Virus record (IMG/VR): IMGVR_UViG_3300034284_000705
Coordinates: 1-20,147 of that record
Reading direction: 5' to 3' (one strand)
Source: a virus
Length of the DNA stretch: 20,147 nt
Shown here: piece by piece, positions 1 through 6,395 of the stretch
How the letters are laid out: the number at the start of each line of letters is the position of its first letter
How positions within the stretch are numbered: position 1 is the stretch's first letter
The notes under the pieces: model-generated
Databases searched by the model: none
Told to the model about the DNA's origin: nothing
Seen by the model: the letters and a program-made list of their open reading frames with translations, nothing else
Translations under genes and position numbers: made by a program

Positions 1-32
1 ACATTTTTAATATCATAAACAGTGTTTGCCAT
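1..32 (-). CDS. 5' end of the next gene downstream of the major tail protein (partial)
   Basis: An ATG at 32-30 opens a frame reading MANTVYDIKN before the window ends, so only ten complete codons are visible and no family can be assigned. There is no good Shine-Dalgarno; the only purine run is a GGA four bases before the ATG. A consensus extended -10 ends six bases before the ATG, so transcription would begin at or next to the A of the start codon and the message would be leaderless. In siphoviruses the gene after the major tail protein is often the tail assembly chaperone, so that is a positional guess only. Confidence 0.45.
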   Translation of the reverse strand, partial: MANTVYDIKN

Positions 33-38
33 AATTCC

Positions 39-47
39 ATTATATCA
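39..47 (-). promoter_or_regulatory. Extended -10 promoter, TGATATAAT, after the tail-gene terminator
   Basis: On the minus strand this reads TGA-TATAAT, a perfect extended -10. It abuts the T-run of the terminator at 47-77 and lies six bases before the ATG at 32. No convincing -35 is present because that position falls inside the terminator hairpin. Confidence 0.6.
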
Positions 48-77
48 AAAAAAAGACCCACCAGTTTGACTAGTGGG
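47..77 (-). terminator. Rho-independent terminator downstream of the major tail protein
   Basis: The halves CCCAC (57-61) and GTGGG (73-77), extended inward by AGT/ACT across one mismatch and closed by a three-base loop, form a stem. On the minus strand the stem is followed by TC and eight T residues. It starts 25 bases after the stop codon of the major tail protein gene and should end that transcript. Confidence 0.85.
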
Positions 78-101
78 CCCTTCTTTTCTTTATTAAGTTT
101 T

Positions 102-746
102 TTATGAACCTTGGATTGTACGGTCAATAATTTTTCCGTAAGATCCTGTTGAGTCTTCTGGTAGAAGACGGAAAGTAACATCAAACATTGTTGCTGTGTC
201 ACGCTTTGCTGATACTGTAACATTTTCAATAGAAAGTGCACGGTATGCAACATAAACACGCTCAACGCTAGATGACTCGTCACAATCACCTGTTCCTGGA
301 CCTACTGCAATCAAAGCACGCTCTACTGGACATTCACCGATATCGCCAGAAGCGAGGTTGAGTGTGCGTCCTGCAGATGTTGTTTTGCTGCCTGAAAGAT
401 CATCGCCTTGTCCTGCGATTGAGAACAATAGATTTTCTAGAGTTGCTTCTGCAAAAGAAGTAGCAAGTGTTACTTGCATACCTTGTTTGTAAAGTTTTGC
501 AACGTCAAGAATTTGGTCTACTTGAACTTCGCCGAAATCAGGTTGGAATGTGATTTCAATACCATTACTTGTATATCCTACGTTTTCAATTCCGCCAGCG
601 ATATTAGCGCTATTAGATAGAGTCGTTTTGTAAGACTCAGTTGAAACGAAAGCAGGGACAGTTCCTGGTGTTAATGTACTATCTGCTGTAAACAGTGCAG
701 CAGCGCCAACGATAATATCGCTAGATGTACCTCTTGTATATGCCAT
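102..746 (-). CDS. Major tail protein (tail tube)
   Basis: This 214-residue protein probably forms the stacked rings of the tail tube. Features that fit are its size, an opening MAYTRGTSSDII followed by an Ala-rich strand (VGAAALFTA), a beta-rich body, a long loop around residues 110-160 and a C-terminal strand pair (SIENVTVSAKRDTATMFDVTF). Position supports it: it is the last gene of the connector module and follows a tail-terminator-like gene. No sheath gene lies beside it, which favours a siphovirus tail. A good Shine-Dalgarno (GAGGTGA) precedes the ATG and a strong terminator follows, as expected for an abundant structural protein. No catalytic motif was seen. The identification rests on gene order and overall character, so a related tail structural protein cannot be excluded. 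Confidence 0.7.
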   Translation of the reverse strand: MAYTRGTSSDIIVGAAALFTADSTLTPGTVPAFVSTESYKTTLSNSANIAGGIENVGYTSNGIEITFQPDFGEVQVDQILDVAKLYKQGMQVTLATSFAEATLENLLFSIAGQGDDLSGSKTTSAGRTLNLASGDIGECPVERALIAVGPGTGDCDESSSVERVYVAYRALSIENVTVSAKRDTATMFDVTFRLLPEDSTGSYGKIIDRTIQGS

Positions 747-768
747 TTATTCACCTCTTTTTGTGGTT

Positions 769-774
769 AGTATA
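769..774 (-). promoter_or_regulatory. Possible -10 (TATACT) for the major tail protein gene
   Basis: In the 69-base gap before the major tail protein gene the minus strand reads TGGATG, 17 bases, TATACT. It lacks the TG extension of the six better promoters here, and its -35 matches the consensus at only three of six positions. A second TATAAT-like sequence lies just upstream near 795-806. Confidence 0.25.
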
Positions 775-815
775 TGGACGATTTGTTTCCTCATCCATAA
801 TTATACAGCCTTTTA

Positions 816-1430
816 TTATGATTCTTCTTGTGGCCATTGTGGATGTAATGGCCTATCAAATTCAAGAAAGTCTATATTGTCTTTTAGATGATAGTCGTAT
901 TCTACTATGTACTTGTGAACACTTCCCCTTCTGTATCCGTCCAACTCAACCAAGTCTTGAGACTCGTCTGCTTGAAAGACCCTGATGCTTCTAAAAAATA
1001 CTTTCATGGGTAACTCTTTTGCAACAAGGCTTGCTTTGTTATCGGTCATCCATTTATTTAAATCTTGAGCAGAGTAGTCTTCTCGATCTAGGACCGCTAG
1101 CATTACATTTCCAATATTAGTACAACTTTCAATATCTCCGTATACTGTATACAAAACTTGCTCTCTTTTGCCTACTGGAAAAGCGCTAGATCTTAGGCGC
1201 ATCATTCGGTCATAAAATAAAACAGCAGGAAGTTTTTCATTTGCCGATGTCTGTAAATCCTGATAAATGTCTGAAATATTAACTGCTTGTGCTGCAGGCA
1301 AAAATGGAATATATGATGGTACATTTGGATTTATAGCCATGTTTATATCTTCATATTTACTAAATTGCTCATGCAAATACTCATTGATATATGATGCTGG
1401 AAAATCAAAGTTTGCTCTGGCGAGTACCAT
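816..1430 (-). CDS. Tail-terminator / tail-completion-like protein
   Basis: This 204-residue protein lies between the HK97-gp10-like gene and the major tail protein, which is where siphoviruses encode the tail terminator that caps the tube and joins it to the neck. The middle (about residues 65-125) reads like an alpha/beta domain: a charged strand with LPAVLFYDRMMRLR, then REQVLYTVYGDI, then a helix. The C-terminal part has alternating strands (MKVFFRSIRVF, HKYIVEYDYHL) that fit this fold class. It starts four bases after the preceding stop, with only a distant GAGG upstream, so translation is probably coupled. No signal peptide or membrane segment is seen. The role is inferred from position and strand pattern. 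Confidence 0.5.
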   Translation of the reverse strand: MVLARANFDFPASYINEYLHEQFSKYEDINMAINPNVPSYIPFLPAAQAVNISDIYQDLQTSANEKLPAVLFYDRMMRLRSSAFPVGKREQVLYTVYGDIESCTNIGNVMLAVLDREDYSAQDLNKWMTDNKASLVAKELPMKVFFRSIRVFQADESQDLVELDGYRRGSVHKYIVEYDYHLKDNIDFLEFDRPLHPQWPQEES

Positions 1431-1434
1431 ATTA

Positions 1435-2112
1435 CTATTCTACCTCAACTTTTGCATTAACCATCCATTTAAATCCCGTTGCTTTTCCTACTGACCTACC
1501 GCCTTTAATTCCTGCTGTAAAATTCTTTTTATATATCTTAGGATTATCTAGGTATTGATAAAGGCCTGTTGAGGTTAAAAATGATTGAGCAAAGTATGTG
1601 TTCATAAATCCATCAAATACTTTTTCGTAAGACCCTTTAACCTCTCTTCCTCCAGGGGAGTTATTAACTATTGTTTTTTTAGTAAATACTGTGACTCCGT
1701 CGTCCTCAAAAACAAGGACATTGCTATTCTTTGGCTTTATAACAACAGGAACTCCTTCTTCCATAATTTTTGCCTTATTATAAAATGGTTCATAAGATCC
1801 AGATTGAATAGATTGAGATTGTCTAAATTTAGAAGTAATAGATATTCCTAGACTTGTTACTCTATATTCAATGTCAAACAATCTTTGTCCCCTATTGCCT
1901 GTTTGGTACCATTCATATACGTGGTGCAATGCTTGTGGGTTACCTCTTGCCATAGCGTCTATGTATAATTTTAATCCCTCAATAGTTCCCCTTGCAAGAT
2001 TATCTAAAAATATTTTTTTGCCATCTTCGGCTCCTTCTAAAAATCCAAAGGAGTACTCAACCATATTGTCTAGTTGTTTTTGAAAAAGTTTAGTATTTAA
2101 CCTAACTAACAT
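1435..2112 (-). CDS. HK97-gp10-like neck / tail-completion protein
   Basis: The start at 2112 gives 225 residues beginning MLVRLNTKLFQKQL. It is chosen over an in-frame ATG at 2148 because its ATG overlaps the upstream stop by one base (TAATG), the same junction used by the genes at 2558 and 7976. The N-terminal helix (about residues 1-60) followed by a basic, Gly-rich C-terminus (GIKGGRSVGKATGFKWM) resembles HK97 gp10-type proteins that join neck and tail. The order connector, stopper, gp10-like, tail terminator, tail tube fits exactly. There is no enzymatic motif. Confidence is moderate on the role and high that it is a gene. Confidence 0.55.
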   Translation of the reverse strand: MLVRLNTKLFQKQLDNMVEYSFGFLEGAEDGKKIFLDNLARGTIEGLKLYIDAMARGNPQALHHVYEWYQTGNRGQRLFDIEYRVTSLGISITSKFRQSQSIQSGSYEPFYNKAKIMEEGVPVVIKPKNSNVLVFEDDGVTVFTKKTIVNNSPGGREVKGSYEKVFDGFMNTYFAQSFLTSTGLYQYLDNPKIYKKNFTAGIKGGRSVGKATGFKWMVNAKVEVE

Positions 2113-2558
2113 TAATCTACCGACGCTTGGCTTTCGGTACGTCTCCAAACCATCTGATATGACTCTACGTTTCCAAAAGGGCCGACAAAGGGCTGTATTG
2201 TTGCAATTTCATAGATTGTACCTTTTCCAGAACGAATACCAGATGTTTCTTTATATATCATATTTCCATGCATATCTCTTACGTTTGTAATCAATATGTC
2301 AGTAATTGCATATGGCTTATCAAGAGATGAAATTCTTAGATCTGTTGAGGATCTTGCAATTAGTTTGTTGTTAAGTTGAGAAATCATTTTTGGATCTAAT
2401 TCTTCAATATTTTTTCTAGTAGAAGGGGCAGCATTGCAGGCAATTGTTCTATCGACTAGCCATTCTTTTTTTATTTCTCCATAACCACCTTGGGTAGATA
2501 TTGCATAATAAATATCTGCACACATTGGATGTATAAAGTCATTTGGTTCGCATAACAT
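2112..2558 (-). CDS. Head-tail stopper-like protein
   Basis: This 148-residue protein begins MLCEPNDFIHPMCADIYY. Its ATG overlaps the upstream connector stop by one base (TAATG), so the two are probably translationally coupled. Strands such as PYAITDILITNV and GTIYEIATIQPF in the second half fit a small beta-barrel of the stopper or head-closure class, which sits below the connector ring and gates DNA exit. A loop rich in Ser, Arg and Asp (about residues 65-80) could insert into the channel. The assignment follows mainly from its place between the connector and the gp10-like protein, because no diagnostic motif is visible. Confidence 0.5.
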   Translation of the reverse strand: MLCEPNDFIHPMCADIYYAISTQGGYGEIKKEWLVDRTIACNAAPSTRKNIEELDPKMISQLNNKLIARSSTDLRISSLDKPYAITDILITNVRDMHGNMIYKETSGIRSGKGTIYEIATIQPFVGPFGNVESYQMVWRRTESQASVD

Positions 2559-3466
2559 TAAATCACTCCAGGTTTGACAATATTGGTTACATATTTGTCT
2601 AAAATTTTATCAACTATCATGTTTCCAGTACCTTCTAAAATTTTCTTATTAAATTGAATTTTATATTGATCTGTGTCGTATGAAGTAACATATCTTTTGT
2701 AGTAATCTAATTTTCCACATTTTAAATCTTCTATTAATAAAGTAGTGGCATATTTTACATCTTCGGGAACTGTTTTATATCCTGCGTCTAAAACAAAAAT
2801 ATAATCATATCCTCTTGGGAAGTCTACAATTCTTCCACTTCCAACAGACCCCAAATCTCCGTATGCTGGTGGTAACACAATTGAACCTTGTTCAACACGG
2901 TTATACTGTGAATCAAAATAACGTTGTATTCCTGAGTTGTCGGCTGTAATATTAAATGTGTATATGTTGTCATCTGGAGTTTCAAAATCATAAATTAAAA
3001 TATTATTTTCGTATACTTTTAAAATTTTGTTAAACCTTTTCCAAATACTAAAATAATCAGAGCCTTGACCGACTCCTTGAATTATTTCTTTTGAATTATA
3101 AAAACCACCCTGGACAACTGTATCTATAATTGATCTAGCAATCATCTCTAACTGTGTGTATTCTGATACTTCAGATGCGGTTGATCCAAGCAGGTTTGGG
3201 TCAATGTATGGTCTTTTTATTTCTATTGTGTCCTCTATAACAATGTTTTCATCTTCGTCTAATACTTGAAACAAAAAATTTCTATCCAATAATAAATCTG
3301 ACTGGGGAAATGCATATGTAACTTTAGAGCCTGTCGTAGATGTTACATTTGAACTCTGTAACACATGATCTGCCAAATCTTCAACGTAAATTGTATAGTC
3401 ACTATTTGCATCTGGAACATCCCAGGTAGTTACTTTAGGGTATGTAGGAACTCTTAATATATCCAT
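2558..3466 (-). CDS. Head-tail connector / adaptor protein
   Basis: This 302-residue protein appears to have two parts. Residues 1-85 look like an Ig-like or fibronectin-like beta domain (TWDVPDANSDYTIYV, NFLFQVLDEDENIVI). The rest contains helices resembling connector (HK97 gp6 / SPP1 gp15) proteins: a helix around residues 105-130 (QLEMIARSIIDTVV), a beta insertion, and a C-terminal helical stretch starting VPEDVKYATTLLIEDL followed by a Lys/Tyr-rich segment. Family members form a ring under the portal. The start codon lies one base after the preceding stop, without a clear Shine-Dalgarno, which suggests coupling. The N-terminal beta domain makes it longer than simple connectors of roughly 100-150 residues. 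Confidence 0.55.
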   Translation of the reverse strand: MDILRVPTYPKVTTWDVPDANSDYTIYVEDLADHVLQSSNVTSTTGSKVTYAFPQSDLLLDRNFLFQVLDEDENIVIEDTIEIKRPYIDPNLLGSTASEVSEYTQLEMIARSIIDTVVQGGFYNSKEIIQGVGQGSDYFSIWKRFNKILKVYENNILIYDFETPDDNIYTFNITADNSGIQRYFDSQYNRVEQGSIVLPPAYGDLGSVGSGRIVDFPRGYDYIFVLDAGYKTVPEDVKYATTLLIEDLKCGKLDYYKRYVTSYDTDQYKIQFNKKILEGTGNMIVDKILDKYVTNIVKPGVI

Positions 3467-3467
3467 G

Positions 3468-3758
3468 TTATAGACCGTACTCCTTTGCTACCTCTTCTGG
3501 ACTTGCAATTCTAATCCCTGGCCTTGTAAGCCATTTTTCAGCATTAATTCTTTCTACTATGTTGTAGCCTTTTAATATTTTTCCAAAACCTGAAGAGTAT
3601 ATGTTTTTGTTAGAATATATGGCTACGTTGTCTTTTACGGGCTTTTCTTTTTTTTCTTTGATTTCTGAGAATGACTCTGAAGATGCAACAACAGTACCAA
3701 ATACATTATCAGCAATTGGTCCAAGGGATTGTATATTTTTTTGTTTAACATCAGACAT
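3468..3758 (-). CDS. Small protein between capsid and connector genes, unknown function
   Basis: I do not recognise this 96-residue protein. It has a polar N-terminus, a Lys/Glu-rich stretch (EIKEKKEKPVKDN, about residues 32-44) and a compact C-terminal part ending WLTRPGIRIASPEEVAKEYGL, which looks like a short helical domain. It is the first gene after the capsid terminator, has its own extended -10 and a near-perfect Shine-Dalgarno (AAGGAGGA) close to the predicted transcript start, and lies one base before the connector gene. That setting suggests strong expression and a head-completion or decoration role, but this is inference. There are no cysteines, signal peptide or membrane segment. 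Confidence 0.55.
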   Translation of the reverse strand: MSDVKQKNIQSLGPIADNVFGTVVASSESFSEIKEKKEKPVKDNVAIYSNKNIYSSGFGKILKGYNIVERINAEKWLTRPGIRIASPEEVAKEYGL

Positions 3759-3775
3759 AGTATCCTCCTTCTTGT

Positions 3776-3784
3776 ATTATATCA
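3776..3784 (-). promoter_or_regulatory. Extended -10 promoter of the connector/tail operon, TGATATAAT
   Basis: The minus strand reads TGA-TATAAT directly after the capsid terminator. Transcription should start near 3769, inside the Shine-Dalgarno (AAGGAGGA, 3763-3770), so the leader would be only about 11 bases long. A second TATAAT overlaps at 3784-3789 but lacks the TG. Confidence 0.6.
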
Positions 3785-3790
3785 TTATAA

Positions 3791-3828
3791 ATAGAAAAGG
3801 GGGACAAGAGAATTAACTCTCATCCCCC
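3791..3828 (-). terminator. Rho-independent terminator downstream of the major capsid gene
   Basis: GGGGGA (3799-3804) pairs with TCCCCC (3823-3828), and AGAG (3807-3810) pairs with CTCT (3817-3820) across a 2x2 internal loop, with a six-base AATTAA loop. On the minus strand the stem is followed by TTTTCTATTT. It lies 17 bases after the capsid stop codon. Confidence 0.85.
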
Positions 3829-3844
3829 AAAAACTGTTTACAGA

Positions 3845-4990
3845 TTAAGAATCTGAAGCAGCGTCAGCGAACGCAATTGCATCCTGCTCTTCCCATTGAA
3901 TACCAAAGCGAACAAATACTGTATATTCTACAGTGTCTTTCTTTGCCTTGTACTCACGGTTAACAGTGATATCACGTTGGAAACCCCATACACGGTTTGC
4001 TGGGAATGTAAGATCTACATAGCCTGCAGGGTAGTAAGGAACTTCTTGAACCGCAACACCAAGAACACGAGTTGTACGTGCTCCACCGAATGTTTGGCCC
4101 ATTCCATCTAGGTAGTCTTGACGATTTGCTTGAGTGCTTCCTGGTACTTGACCAGCAAAAGCCTCTGCAACTGCATCTGCAAGAGTACCATTGTTCTTAA
4201 CAATACCTTGGAAAGCATCTGTACCAGCATAGAACTTTAGGTTCTGCTTGATAGCACGATACTTACGTGGCATTGCTAGGATGATATCTTGCATAACGCC
4301 TGTTGTCCAAGCATTATCTACTACGGTCACTTCTGACTCGTGAGCATCTCCATCTGTCTTGACCTTATTAACGAAACCATCCATAATTGAAAGGAATGAT
4401 CCTGTTGATCCGTCACCATTAATGGCTAGATCTTCAATGTCATTACCAAATGCGTTTGTCATAAGACGAACGATGTGGTCTTCTAGTTGTGCACCTTCGA
4501 TGTTATCTTCTAGTGCTTCTGCTGCAACTTCCCAATCTAGACGAATCTTCTTGGTTGTAAGTTCTACCTTACTGAATGTTGCTCCTGCGTTAGTGTAGTC
4601 ACCAACTGCTTGTGAAGCAGCACGGATTACACGCTCACCAACGTTAACTTTTTCAAGTTCCATGGTGTTAGCCTTCATTGTTACACGACGACCATCTTGA
4701 GCAAGTACTGTTGCGTCCCAAACATAGTCAATAAAACGACGTGCTTGTTCTGGACGAAGAATACCGCTTCCGACATCACCTGAAGGGTTTACTGCGTTTG
4801 CGCCTGTTGTTACGCCTGCTAGTGCGACTGGAATATTTCCAAGTTCTCCACCATCACCGTAATTTCCCGGTACGTTTGCTGCTGCGTCTGAACCTGATGC
4901 GAATGCACCCTGACCTTGGTAAAGGCCTGGAGTTGTTCCGCCCAGTTGTCCGCTTGTACCTGGCTGGTTTTTCTTAATTTCTTCCGACAT
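3845..4990 (-). CDS. Major capsid protein, HK97 fold
   Basis: This 381-residue protein follows the portal and protease genes, the standard place for an HK97-fold capsid protein. Residues 1-75 are a flexible arm rich in Gly, Ala and Asn. The globular part starts near ILRPEQARRFIDYVWD. Typical elements follow: a strand segment with VNVGERVIRAAS (E-loop / P-domain region), the KVELTTKKIRLDWEVAAEALEDN spine region, a loop at DLAINGDGS, and C-terminal strands (DITVNREYKAKKDTVEYTVFVRFG). A strong Shine-Dalgarno (TTAGGAGGTG) sits 20 bases after the protease stop and a strong terminator follows, fitting very high expression. The N-terminal arm may be trimmed by the upstream protease, although no cleavage site can be named from sequence alone. 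Confidence 0.9.
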   Translation of the reverse strand: MSEEIKKNQPGTSGQLGGTTPGLYQGQGAFASGSDAAANVPGNYGDGGELGNIPVALAGVTTGANAVNPSGDVGSGILRPEQARRFIDYVWDATVLAQDGRRVTMKANTMELEKVNVGERVIRAASQAVGDYTNAGATFSKVELTTKKIRLDWEVAAEALEDNIEGAQLEDHIVRLMTNAFGNDIEDLAINGDGSTGSFLSIMDGFVNKVKTDGDAHESEVTVVDNAWTTGVMQDIILAMPRKYRAIKQNLKFYAGTDAFQGIVKNNGTLADAVAEAFAGQVPGSTQANRQDYLDGMGQTFGGARTTRVLGVAVQEVPYYPAGYVDLTFPANRVWGFQRDITVNREYKAKKDTVEYTVFVRFGIQWEEQDAIAFADAASDS

Positions 4991-5010
4991 TATTACACCT
5001 CCTAAGTGAT

Positions 5011-5592
5011 TTATCTAAATAGATCGGCTGTTTTGAGGAAACGTCCGCCCCATAGGGATTTCTCAACCATTTCTGGTTGTTCCTGAACAATCTCACCGAG
5101 ATCGCCAGATTTTCGGAATGCTGTATCTGCTTCAACGGCATCTACACGCTTTCCAAATTCATTAAACTCATCTCTTGTTGCAGAAACATCTTGTGCTACT
5201 GCTCCAATTGATTTTGTAATTGCATTAACCTGCTCTTGCAGAGACTTAACGGTTGCAACTAGATCGCCAAAGGCTGATGTGAGAGTATTGTTGATTTCTG
5301 TAACTGCTTCTGCAATTACTACATCAGACTTAGATACTTCTTCAGTCTTAACTTCAGAAACTACCTCTTCAGACTTAGTAACTTCTGAAACTGTTGGCTC
5401 TTCTGCCTTAGTTACTTCTGCTACCACAGCCTGCTCGGTTGTTAAAATTGTTTCTGCTACAACATCTTCTGATTTTGTAACTTCAGCAACTTCAACTACG
5501 GCATCTTCTTGTGGAGCGACCTGAACATCTTCAACAGTAGCAATAGATTTCTCAACAATTTCTGTTGCTTCTTTTTTTGTTGTTTTTGCCAT
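5011..5592 (-). CDS. Nested scaffold protein from an internal start within the protease gene
   Basis: An in-frame ATG at codon 252 of the protease gene is preceded by AAGGAGG (5601-5607) at eight-base spacing, as good as any ribosome binding site in the window. Translation from it gives a 193-residue acidic protein beginning MAKTTKKEATEIVEKS. It has Val/Glu/Lys-rich repeats carrying EVTK(S/A)EE motifs, then a probable coiled coil (about residues 95-155 of this product) and a basic, aromatic C-terminus. This matches scaffolding proteins, which are helical, acidic and C-terminally basic. Lambda makes Nu3 scaffold in the same way from inside gene C. The separate product is inferred and not proven. 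Confidence 0.65.
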   Translation of the reverse strand: MAKTTKKEATEIVEKSIATVEDVQVAPQEDAVVEVAEVTKSEDVVAETILTTEQAVVAEVTKAEEPTVSEVTKSEEVVSEVKTEEVSKSDVVIAEAVTEINNTLTSAFGDLVATVKSLQEQVNAITKSIGAVAQDVSATRDEFNEFGKRVDAVEADTAFRKSGDLGEIVQEQPEMVEKSLWGGRFLKTADLFR

Positions 5593-6345
5593 AGGATTTT
5601 CCTCCTTGTCTATCTTAGAAATACTTGTGCCATTAGCACTTTCAACTAAGAACTTGATCATGCTTGTTTTCTCGTTGTCTGTTTTTTCAACGAAACCTAT
5701 GTTTTGCATTTGAATACCAGAGGTAGGGCTTAATTCTGATTCATTTTCTGAAACCATAACAATTCCAGATTCTTTATCCCAAAAAACATTTTCAATTGGT
5801 GTATCCATACCTTTTACAATATCTACACCATCTACTTTTTCTACAGAAACAATATTTGCAAATTGGTTTGCTGGACTATCAACTAGTGACAATTCTACTA
5901 AATCATAATCTTTAATAACTCTAATTTGTTTTTGTACTTGATCGTCATATGCTTCGTCCCATTTATTCATTTTTCCACCTATTGAAAATCCTGTGTATGT
6001 TCCATCTAAAACTTTTTCCCATGCATTTTGTGCACCCTTTGAAATATATGCAGAAACTAAAACTCCGTTGTACATTTTTTCTGATTTTGTATCATAATAT
6101 TTATCTTCTTTAAACGAAACCATTTTTCCAACAGCAGATGGCTGATGCATTTCACGAATGTTTCCACGAAATTTTTTAAATGCTTTTAAACTTGCTTCTG
6201 TTGTAACAATGTCATCTTGTTTGTCAACGTTATCTAATGTGGCAAAGCCTGAAACTGTGCGTCTTTCTTTATCTACCTTACTAAAAGGCATTGAAAGTCG
6301 AAGTTGCTCGCCCTCAGTGTTCCATTGGGCCTTAGTTATAATCAT
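5011..6345 (-). CDS. Prohead protease fused to scaffold domain
   Basis: Residues 1 to about 172 form an HK97-family (S78-like) prohead protease. The diagnostic parts are FSKVDKERRTVSGFATLDNVD, a probable catalytic His67 in REMHQ, a probable Ser121 in TGFSIGG, and the closing ELSLVDSPANQ motif. Residues 173-250 are a linker. From residue 252 onward lies an acidic, repetitive, coiled-coil scaffold region ending SLWGGRFLKTADLFR. The enzyme should process the scaffold and capsid arm during head maturation. The start at 6345 has no good Shine-Dalgarno; a TATACT lies 10 bases upstream (6356-6361), so a short leader or coupling with the portal gene is possible. At 444 residues it is about twice the size of a stand-alone protease because of the fusion. 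Confidence 0.85.
   Translation of the reverse strand: MIITKAQWNTEGEQLRLSMPFSKVDKERRTVSGFATLDNVDKQDDIVTTEASLKAFKKFRGNIREMHQPSAVGKMVSFKEDKYYDTKSEKMYNGVLVSAYISKGAQNAWEKVLDGTYTGFSIGGKMNKWDEAYDDQVQKQIRVIKDYDLVELSLVDSPANQFANIVSVEKVDGVDIVKGMDTPIENVFWDKESGIVMVSENESELSPTSGIQMQNIGFVEKTDNEKTSMIKFLVESANGTSISKIDKEENPMAKTTKKEATEIVEKSIATVEDVQVAPQEDAVVEVAEVTKSEDVVAETILTTEQAVVAEVTKAEEPTVSEVTKSEEVVSEVKTEEVSKSDVVIAEAVTEINNTLTSAFGDLVATVKSLQEQVNAITKSIGAVAQDVSATRDEFNEFGKRVDAVEADTAFRKSGDLGEIVQEQPEMVEKSLWGGRFLKTADLFR
5601..5607 (-). promoter_or_regulatory. Internal ribosome binding site (AAGGAGG) for nested scaffold
   Basis: The minus strand reads AAGGAGG inside the protease coding sequence, encoding part of KEEN, with eight bases to an in-frame ATG at 5592. 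The full-length gene itself has no comparable site at its start, which suggests that the scaffold portion is made in excess. Confidence 0.7.
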
Positions 6346-6380
6346 CTTACTGTATAGTATAAGGCACTTTTTTTACAATA

Positions 6381-6395
6381 TCTCAATTATTGAGA
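6381..6395 (-). other. Perfect small hairpin enclosing the portal stop codon
   Basis: TCTCAA (6381-6386) and TTGAGA (6390-6395) are exact complements, and the three-base loop is exactly the TAA stop codon of the portal gene. There is no T-run, so it is not a convincing terminator. It may be an mRNA stability or coupling element, or chance. Confidence 0.35.
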
